The translations under genes and the position numbers were made by a program. Below are positions 1 to 4,735 of a DNA stretch of 5,690 nt, in pieces. The DNA lies in assembly GCA_947446335.1 (NCBI GenBank), contig CANFGA010000232.1:1-5690 (forward strand). Reading direction: 5' to 3'. Below the pieces are notes generated by a model, which ran no database searches, had not been told where the DNA came from, and saw only the letters and a program-made list of their open reading frames with translations. Origin of the DNA: Oxalobacteraceae bacterium (GTDB lineage Bacteria > Pseudomonadota > Gammaproteobacteria > Burkholderiales > Burkholderiaceae_D). Positions within the stretch are counted from its first letter, which is position 1, and each line of letters opens with the position of its first letter.

Positions 1-98
1 GCAACAAAGGTCAGGCCGAGCACGCCGATGGCGACGCGCAAGCCGAAATGGAAGTAATGGCTGTGCGCAAAGGTGCGCAGATTGAGAGCGTAGTGCAT
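1..98 (-). CDS. N-terminus of a probable FUSC-family inner-membrane protein (partial, runs off the left edge)
   Basis: Only the first 32 codons are in the window. Read on the minus strand from an ATG at 98-96, they begin MHYALNLRTF, continue with an aromatic- and His-rich stretch (SHYFHF), and enter a hydrophobic run (LRVAIGVLGLTFV) that looks like a first membrane helix. A short polar N-terminus, then Y/F-rich residues, then 'GLR.AIGV' resembles the start of FUSC/YccS-type proteins, a family of membrane proteins often annotated as putative efflux or aromatic-acid exporters. That match is from memory of the family pattern and is not secure on 32 residues. An AAGG ribosome-binding site lies about 6 bases upstream of the ATG (around 105-108). 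The gene follows the M14 peptidase gene on the same strand after 73 bases containing a strong hairpin, so it may be a separate transcription unit. Any other polytopic membrane protein is possible. Confidence 0.5.
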   Translation of the reverse strand, partial: MHYALNLRTFAHSHYFHFGLRVAIGVLGLTFV

Positions 99-123
99 GT
101 ATACCTTGGGGCAGGCAATGTGA

Positions 124-153
124 AGCGCGGCGCGATGAATGTCGCGCCGCGCT
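124..153 (-). terminator. Strong GC-rich hairpin after the M14 peptidase gene (possible terminator without a U-tract)
   Basis: A perfect 12-bp inverted repeat (AGCGCGGCGCGA at 124-135, TCGCGCCGCGCT at 142-153) encloses a 6-base loop. It starts 18 bases after the minus-strand stop codon of the M14 peptidase and ends 25 bases before the start of the next minus-strand gene. The position and stability suit a terminator or an mRNA 3'-end stabiliser. No T-run follows on either strand (minus-strand continuation TCACATTGCC), so it is not a canonical intrinsic terminator. The hairpin itself is certain; its function is inferred. Confidence 0.55.
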
Positions 154-171
154 GAGGTCAATTGGCCGAGG

Positions 172-1878
172 TCAGCCTATGGCCCAGACCGGATAGCGCC
201 GCCATTCGGGCTCGACGTGGCGCTGGCAATGGTCGAAGATGAAGCGCAGCACCTGCTCCTGGTCGGACAGCAGATCGGGATGGTCGCGCTTCCACTGCGC
301 GAACAGCGTGCGCAGTTCGGCTTCCTCGCTCAGCAATTGGAGCGCCAGGTCTTCGAACACGTAGTCGGAAAAGGTTTCCTTGCGCTCCAGCACGCTGTTA
401 AAAAAGCCCCAGCGAAAGAAGCTGTCGTGCCCCTGCGGCTCCAGCGTTTCGATCGCGTAGCGCGCATTGGGCTGGTTCAGATCGATCAGATAGTCGCCCA
501 CCTGCATTTCCAGCAGTGCGCTGTGCGTGGCAAGCACCATGTCGTCGTGGAACATGTGGCCTTCATACGGGCCGGGCCGGGTCGTCACCGATTCGATCCG
601 GTAATATTGGGCCGGCACGCTGCGCGCCTCTTCGATGCGCGTCATCGCAACGCCATTCCATTGCAATCGTTCGATCACTTCGCGCCACGCCTGCGGTACC
701 AGATAGGCTTGCGGCGTGCGTACCACGGCATCGGCAATCACATGGTCGTAATAGTGGATCGCGCTCTGCCATGGCGCGCTCCGGTCATAGGACAGCCGGT
801 CGTAATTGCCCAGCAGGCTGGGGCTGCGCCGCGGCGCATAACCGTTGAACAGGAAGGTCGACGGGTGATCCATGTCGATCTTCCAGCTGACCGGCCAATG
901 CGTCTTCGATGCCTGTTTCGCCTCGGCGCGCAGAGACTGTATCTGGCCACCGTGCTGGACCGTGAATGCCAGCGTGACATCGAGCAGCGTGCGCATCGCC
1001 GCATGACGCTGGGCGAACGGTTTCAGCATGTGGGTCTCGGGCATGAAACCGATCACGTGGTGCAGCGCCGCGTAGCCGGTCGAAAAGCGCGGCAGGTCGA
1101 GAAATTCGGCGATGCCCTGGTCCGGGCTGTCCTTGACCGGATTGACATAGGGACAGGTTGGCCAGCCGCGCTCGCTCATCTGAGCAAAAATATGCGGCAG
1201 CATCGTGCTCTTCAGGAAGTCGCCGAGCGCGCCGCCGAGCTTGTCGGTTTGGGTATGGATCAGCGTCATCGCATACGGGTAATCGGCGCCGTTCGATGTG
1301 TGCGTATCGACCATCACGTCCGGGTCCCAGCTGCTGATCAACTGGTTGAACAGGCGCGCATTGAGGCTGTCGCACTTGATGAAGTCGCGGTTCAGATCGA
1401 GGTGGCGGGCATTGCCGCGAAAGCCGAATTGCTCGGGTCCGTCCTGATTGACGCGCGATGTGGCGGCGCGGTTCAGGCAACCATCGACGTTGTAGATCGG
1501 GATGAACAGCAGCACCGTGCTGCCCAGTTCGGCCAGACGCGCCGGATCGAAGCACAGGTCGCGCACCAAAGCCATGCACGCGTCGATGCCTTCCGGTTCG
1601 CCCGGGTGGATGCCATTGTTGTTGAAAAATACGGTGCGCCCGGCTTGCTTGATGCGCGCGCGATCGAACTCGCCGTCGACGCTGACGATGCCGACGTGGA
1701 TGGGATGGCCCGCGTCCGACAAGCCGGCCACTTTCCATTGCAGCAGGCGCGGAAAGCGGCGCGCCAGTTCTTCATAAAAGGCAACGCATTCCAGCCAGGT
1801 CGTGGTCTGGTTTTGATTGCCTTTTTCATAAGGCGTGGGGAAATTTGCTGGCAGGTTGGCTGACAAATTGGCTGGCAT
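172..1878 (-). CDS. M14-family zinc carboxypeptidase-like metallopeptidase with a large C-terminal extension
   Basis: This 568-residue protein carries the M14 metallocarboxypeptidase signature set. HPGEPEG gives zinc ligands His91 and Glu94; LDLNRDF contains the Asn-Arg pair (163-164) that binds the substrate C-terminal carboxylate; VDTHTSNG gives the third zinc ligand, His193; and PETHML gives Glu281, the likely general base (Glu270 of carboxypeptidase A). The catalytic domain spans about residues 25-310. Residues 320-568 form a second domain I cannot assign, rich in Trp, Tyr and charged residues. No signal peptide or membrane segment is seen, so cytoplasmic action on peptides or amide-linked amino acids is likely; the substrate is unknown. 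I chose the ATG at 1878, just before the conserved part. In-frame GTG 1956 and ATG 1947 would add 26 or 23 residues without a better ribosome-binding site. The start has only a weak GGA 5 bases upstream and opens with a threefold ANL(S/P)-type repeat. It lies 105 bases after the depolymerase gene on the same strand, so co-transcription is possible. Confidence 0.9.
   Translation of the reverse strand: MPANLSANLPANFPTPYEKGNQNQTTTWLECVAFYEELARRFPRLLQWKVAGLSDAGHPIHVGIVSVDGEFDRARIKQAGRTVFFNNNGIHPGEPEGIDACMALVRDLCFDPARLAELGSTVLLFIPIYNVDGCLNRAATSRVNQDGPEQFGFRGNARHLDLNRDFIKCDSLNARLFNQLISSWDPDVMVDTHTSNGADYPYAMTLIHTQTDKLGGALGDFLKSTMLPHIFAQMSERGWPTCPYVNPVKDSPDQGIAEFLDLPRFSTGYAALHHVIGFMPETHMLKPFAQRHAAMRTLLDVTLAFTVQHGGQIQSLRAEAKQASKTHWPVSWKIDMDHPSTFLFNGYAPRRSPSLLGNYDRLSYDRSAPWQSAIHYYDHVIADAVVRTPQAYLVPQAWREVIERLQWNGVAMTRIEEARSVPAQYYRIESVTTRPGPYEGHMFHDDMVLATHSALLEMQVGDYLIDLNQPNARYAIETLEPQGHDSFFRWGFFNSVLERKETFSDYVFEDLALQLLSEEAELRTLFAQWKRDHPDLLSDQEQVLRFIFDHCQRHVEPEWRRYPVWAIG
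1837..1872 (-). repeat. Three imperfect 12-bp tandem repeats at the start of the M14 peptidase gene
   Basis: Codons 3-14 of the M14 gene, read on the minus strand, are three consecutive 12-base units encoding ANLS, ANLP and ANFP (GCCAATTTGTCA, GCCAACCTGCCA, GCAAATTTCCCC). The units differ at several positions, so this is a degenerate in-frame duplication, not a recent slippage array. It precedes the conserved catalytic domain and probably encodes a flexible N-terminal tail. Confidence 0.6.
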
Positions 1879-1905
1879 CGCGGTCCGATCCAAAAGGGGG
1901 AGGCA

Positions 1906-1924
1906 GCGCGCTGGGTAAGCGCGC
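1906..1924 (-). other. GC-rich hairpin between the depolymerase and M14 genes (weak terminator or attenuator candidate)
   Basis: GCGCGC (1906-1911) and GCGCGC (1919-1924) pair around a 7-base loop. On the minus strand, the direction of both flanking genes, the stem is followed about 10 bases later by a C-run and TTTT (1892-1895). This is too far for a standard intrinsic terminator but could reduce read-through into the M14 gene. It lies in the noncoding gap only if the M14 start at 1878 is right. Because GCGCGC is self-complementary and common in high-GC DNA, it may be chance. Confidence 0.25.
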
Positions 1925-1983
1925 CGTCCGGGAGCCGATTGTAGCATTCCCGGCACCGCCAGCGAGCGTGCCCCTGCATGCCA

Positions 1984-3048
1984 TCAGGGCTGGCGCGGTG
2001 CGCTCAGCCGGTCCAGCATCGCCTTGATCGCTGCCATTTGCGGCGCATCTTTGCTATAGAAGTTGGGCGCGAACTGGTTGGGGCTGGAGTAACCCCAGAA
2101 ATCCCAGCATCCCTTCGGGTTGAACGGAACCAGGTTGCTCGCTTGCACCTGCGGATACAGGACGATGATGTTGTTGGCATCGGCCAGTTCGTTGTAGCCG
2201 GTCGTCGTGTAGAACAGATTGCCGATCTTGCTGGCGCCCTGTTCGCAGCCGTGGAATGCGACGTGCACCTTGCAAGTGCTGCTCGCGCAAGAGGCAGGGA
2301 CGTAGGCGTAGGCGGCATCGCTCATGCTGGTGATCGGCGAGCGTTCGAATTCATTCTGGTCGAATTCGATGATCTTGCCGCTCAAGGTTGTCGATGGCGG
2401 ATGCAGCGGGCCGTAGATATAAGACAGGATCACTTGCGACTGGGTGAAGTCGCAATCGTTGATGTAGGGCGGCGCCGTCACATCGCAGGCCACATCCTTG
2501 TTGTTGGTGGTCGTGATCGCATGGCCGGCATTGACGTTGGTCACGTACTTGATGTTCTTCGCCGGAACCCCGGCGAGCTTGTAAAAGGCGGCAGTCTGGT
2601 CCACGACGGCGGTCGTCACCGTGCGGTCGCTCTTGCCGCTGAACAGATAGACTTTTTGCTTCTTCAGGTTCGCGGTATCGTCGATCAAGCCCGCTTGCGC
2701 AAACAGTTGCGCCGACGACAGCGCTGCTGCTGCGTTGGGCGCAAAGCCGGGCAGCGGATTCATGCAAATCGTGCTGGCATTGATCACCAGCGGCGTGAAC
2801 GGGGACGAGCCTGCGCAATAGAAAGGGCCGCCGGCGATGATGCCGGCGCCGACCATGATGCTGGAGTACGCGACCTGGAATTGCGCCGCCATGAAGGCGC
2901 CCGACGACAGGCCCGATACCGAGGTCTGGGTCAGATCGGCTTGAAAGGATGGCAGCTTGATCGTCTGTGCCTGCGCTGCAGACGCCAGGCCCAGCACCGC
3001 AAGCAGCGCGATGCGCTGGCCCAGTGCGACGATGACGCGATTTTTCAT
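1984..3048 (-). CDS. Secreted poly(3-hydroxybutyrate) depolymerase, type II (circularly permuted) catalytic domain
   Basis: This 354-residue precursor is predicted to hydrolyse poly(3-hydroxybutyrate), or oligomers of it, outside the cytoplasm. Residues 1-27 form a Sec signal peptide (basic MKNR, hydrophobic core, AQA cleavage site). The lipase box GLSSG comes early (Ser48), followed by Asp141 (SGKSDRTV) and His176 (NAGHAIT). The oxyanion-type HGC motif comes late (266-268). A lipase box at the N-terminus with HGC near the C-terminus defines the type II, circularly permuted depolymerases; the order matches the Penicillium funiculosum enzyme, whose triad is Ser39, Asp121 and His155. Eight cysteines in the mature chain suit disulfide formation after export. 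The protein ends at the catalytic domain, with no linker or C-terminal polymer-binding domain. The start is supported by GGAG 8 bases upstream of the ATG. It diverges from the decarboxylase gene across a region with an FNR-type box. Activity on other polyesters or short oligomers cannot be excluded. Confidence 0.9.
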   Translation of the reverse strand: MKNRVIVALGQRIALLAVLGLASAAQAQTIKLPSFQADLTQTSVSGLSSGAFMAAQFQVAYSSIMVGAGIIAGGPFYCAGSSPFTPLVINASTICMNPLPGFAPNAAAALSSAQLFAQAGLIDDTANLKKQKVYLFSGKSDRTVTTAVVDQTAAFYKLAGVPAKNIKYVTNVNAGHAITTTNNKDVACDVTAPPYINDCDFTQSQVILSYIYGPLHPPSTTLSGKIIEFDQNEFERSPITSMSDAAYAYVPASCASSTCKVHVAFHGCEQGASKIGNLFYTTTGYNELADANNIIVLYPQVQASNLVPFNPKGCWDFWGYSSPNQFAPNFYSKDAPQMAAIKAMLDRLSAPRQP

Positions 3049-3068
3049 CAGAGTTTCTCCAGTCGTGA

Positions 3069-3079
3069 TTGAAATTCAA
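3069..3079. promoter_or_regulatory. Palindrome TTGAA-A-TTCAA near the depolymerase transcription start
   Basis: A perfect 5+1+5 palindrome sits where the depolymerase transcript would begin. A related inverted segment recurs upstream: ATTGAAAT at 3068-3075 and its complement ATTTCAAT at 3132-3139. Two copies of the same half-motif flanking the promoter could be an operator pair, but the sequence is short and AT-rich, so chance is a real alternative. Confidence 0.25.
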
Positions 3080-3084
3080 ATAAC

Positions 3085-3113
3085 ATTACTTTCTATGCAA
3101 TGCTACTTGGCAA
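3085..3113 (-). promoter_or_regulatory. Putative sigma-70 promoter of the depolymerase gene
   Basis: On the minus strand, TTGCCA (plus-strand 3108-3113; 5 of 6 matches to TTGACA) is followed after exactly 17 bases by AGTAAT (3085-3090; 4 of 6 matches to TATAAT). Transcription would begin near 3078 and give a leader of about 30 bases, ending in the GGAG ribosome-binding site. This is the best-spaced pair I found in the gap. A transcript start has not been shown. Confidence 0.4.
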
Positions 3114-3118
3114 GCATT
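3099..3118. promoter_or_regulatory. Inverted repeat AATGCT-N8-AGCATT overlapping the depolymerase -35 element
   Basis: AATGCT (3099-3104) and AGCATT (3113-3118) are perfect complements and enclose most of the proposed -35 hexamer. Within them CTTG-G-CAAG (3106-3114) is a second dyad. A dyad across a -35 element is a common operator layout. No regulator gene is in the window, so the binding protein is unknown. Confidence 0.3.
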
Positions 3119-3148
3119 CTGGCGTCCATGGATTTCAATTCATCTTGA

Positions 3149-3162
3149 TTGATGCGGATCAA
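3149..3162. promoter_or_regulatory. Perfect FNR/ANR-type binding box
   Basis: TTGATGCGGATCAA matches the FNR/ANR consensus TTGAT-N4-ATCAA at all ten defined positions, and the dyad extends to ATTGAT/ATCAAT (3148-3163). FNR-family regulators use this site to switch genes with oxygen, and DNR/NNR relatives do so with nitric oxide. Its centre (3155.5) is about 77 bases upstream of the proposed depolymerase start and about 67 upstream of the proposed decarboxylase start, so either or both genes could be targets. Neither distance is the classic -41.5. Confidence 0.6.
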
Positions 3163-3207
3163 TGTCCGTAGCCAGCAGACGAAATTGCGCGCGATCGCAG
3201 GCGAGGG

Positions 3208-3216
3208 TGAGATAAT
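3208..3216 (+). promoter_or_regulatory. Putative extended -10 promoter of the decarboxylase gene
   Basis: TGAGATAAT fits the extended -10 pattern TGn-TATAAT, with 5 of 6 hexamer matches. A partial -35 (TTGCGC, 3185-3190) lies 20 bases upstream, which is too far to contribute fully, but extended -10 promoters can do without it. Transcription would start near 3223, about 22 bases before the ATG at 3245. This also argues against the in-frame starts upstream at 3149 and 3152. Confidence 0.4.
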
Positions 3217-3244
3217 TGGATATATTTCATGCCGGGACCTGGCG

Positions 3245-4735
3245 ATGCAAAAACCTGCTGGCGATACATTGGATCCGCACGACTGGGCTGCCTTTCGGGC
3301 CCAAAGCCACCGCATGCTCGACGACATGCTCGATTACGTCGAAAAAATACGCGAGCGCCCGGTCTGGCAGCCGGTGCCGGCTGAAGTGCGGGCCCGCTTC
3401 GCTGAGCCACTGCCGCGCGTGCCCGGCGATCTGGCCGACGCGCATCGCCGCTTCATGGCCGATGTCTTGCCTTATGCCGTGGGCAATGTGCATCCCGGCT
3501 TCATGGGCTGGGTGCATGGCGGCGGCACGCCTGTGGGGATGGTTGCGGAGATGCTGGCAGCGGGCTTGAACGCCAATGTCGGCGGGCGCGACCAGATGCC
3601 GGTCGAGATCGAGCGCCAGATCGTGCGCTGGATGCGCGAATTGTTTCGCTTTCCCGAGAGCGCCAGCGGCGTGTTCGTCACCGGCACCTCGATGGCCAAC
3701 TTGATGAGCGTGCTGGTGGCGCGCACGCATGCGCTGGGCATCGAGGTGCGCCGCAGCGGCCTGGGCCGCGAGGGCGCGCAACTGGTCGCTTACGCGTCCA
3801 ACGCGGCCCACGGCTGCATCGCGCAGGCGATGGACTTGTCCGGTCTGGGCAGCGCTGCGCTGCGCCGCATCGGCGTCGATGCGCGGCACCGGATCGACGT
3901 TGACGCGCTGCAAAGCCAGATCGCCGCCGACCGGCTCGCCGGCTGGCAGCCGTTTTTCATCGTCGGCACCGCCGGCACCGTCGATACCGGCGCGATCGAT
4001 GATCTGGCGGCGCTGGCCGAACTGGCCGAGCGCGAACGGATGTGGTTCCATGTCGATGGCGCCTATGGTGCGCTGGGGATGCTGGCGCCGGACATCGCGC
4101 CGTTGCTGGCCGGCATCGAACGCGCCGATTCGCTCGCTTTCGATTTTCACAAATGGGGCCAGGTGCCGTACGATGCCGGCTTTCTGCTGGTGCGCGATGG
4201 ACAAAAGCACATGGACGCATTCGCTGCACCGGCGGCCTATCTGCGGCGCGAGGCGCGCGGCCTGGCCGCCGGCTCGCCGTGGCCCTGCGATTTCGGCCCG
4301 GACCTGTCGCGCGGCTTTCGCGCGCTGAAGACTTGGTTCACGCTGAAAGTTCATGGCGGCGACCAGCTCGGCCTAGCGATGTCGACCACTTGCGCTCTGG
4401 CGCGCTATCTGGCGCAGCAAGTGGCAGATGATCCGGCGCTCGAATTGCTGGCGCCGGTCACGCTCAACATCGTCTGCTTCCGTTATCGCGGCGCCGATCT
4501 CGACAACATGGCTGCCGAGATGCTCGATCATTTGAACCGCGATATCGTCGCCGACGTGCATGAGTCCGGTCTGGCCGTGCCCTCGACGACGACCATCAAT
4601 GGCAAGCTCGCGATCCGTGCGGCGATCGTCAATCACCGCACCGGCGCGATTGATATCGACCGGTTGCTGGCGGCGGTGCTGCATTTTGGCGCTGCCCGGC
4701 TCGCGCTCTTGCCCTTGACCTTACTGGAAAAATGA
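3245..4735 (+). CDS. Group II pyridoxal-phosphate-dependent amino acid decarboxylase (aromatic-L-amino-acid decarboxylase fold)
   Basis: This 496-residue enzyme is predicted to decarboxylate an amino acid to its amine in the cytoplasm. The AADC active site is nearly complete: His189 (PLP-stacking), Asp271 and Ala273 in HVDGAYG, Lys303 in DFHKW (Schiff base), Tyr332 (AAYL) aligning with the catalytic-loop tyrosine of animal AADC, and the downstream RGFRALKTWF segment. Retention of the tyrosine favours true decarboxylation over aldehyde synthesis. Full length is typical of the family. The substrate-pocket region (about 80-120, with HPGFMGW, HGGG and GGRDQMPVEIE) differs from the aromatic enzymes' Tyr-Phe pocket and the usual SPA-TE segment, so the substrate is uncertain. 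The ATG at 3245 has GGGA 7 bases upstream and begins the family-like N-terminus (LDPHDWAAFR). The in-frame TTG 3149 and ATG 3152 would translate through the FNR box and promoter. The stop overlaps the next gene's start, so the two are probably translated together. Confidence 0.9.
   Translation: MQKPAGDTLDPHDWAAFRAQSHRMLDDMLDYVEKIRERPVWQPVPAEVRARFAEPLPRVPGDLADAHRRFMADVLPYAVGNVHPGFMGWVHGGGTPVGMVAEMLAAGLNANVGGRDQMPVEIERQIVRWMRELFRFPESASGVFVTGTSMANLMSVLVARTHALGIEVRRSGLGREGAQLVAYASNAAHGCIAQAMDLSGLGSAALRRIGVDARHRIDVDALQSQIAADRLAGWQPFFIVGTAGTVDTGAIDDLAALAELAERERMWFHVDGAYGALGMLAPDIAPLLAGIERADSLAFDFHKWGQVPYDAGFLLVRDGQKHMDAFAAPAAYLRREARGLAAGSPWPCDFGPDLSRGFRALKTWFTLKVHGGDQLGLAMSTTCALARYLAQQVADDPALELLAPVTLNIVCFRYRGADLDNMAAEMLDHLNRDIVADVHESGLAVPSTTTINGKLAIRAAIVNHRTGAIDIDRLLAAVLHFGAARLALLPLTLLEK

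Noticed and set aside
3..155. Plus-strand open frame entering from the left edge and ending at TGA 153-155
   Set aside because: Its last codons run through the 12-bp hairpin and it is antisense to a minus-strand ATG with a ribosome-binding site and hydrophobic segment, which is the better reading. A real C-terminus of a plus-strand gene cannot be fully excluded.
139..1863. 574-codon open frame on the plus strand antisense to the M14 gene
   Set aside because: It is rich in Arg, Gln, Ala and His with no recognisable motif, a composition typical of antisense frames in high-GC genes. The opposite strand carries a complete M14 active site.
2829..2850. GCCGGC repeats inside the depolymerase gene as a possible hairpin
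   Set aside because: GCCGGC is self-palindromic and common in GC-rich coding DNA; the site lies within conserved codons.
1978..3072. 364-codon plus-strand open frame antisense to the depolymerase
   Set aside because: It has no motif or ribosome-binding site and an Arg/Gln/Asp-rich antisense composition. The minus strand encodes a signal peptide and catalytic triad.
3149..3244. N-terminal extension of the decarboxylase from TTG 3149 or ATG 3152
   Set aside because: It would translate the FNR box and the extended -10 element, has no good ribosome-binding site, and its residues do not resemble the family N-terminus, which begins near 3245.
3227..4354. 375-codon minus-strand open frame antisense to the decarboxylase
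   Set aside because: Its His/Arg/Gln-rich composition is that of an antisense shadow, while the plus strand encodes a full group II decarboxylase.
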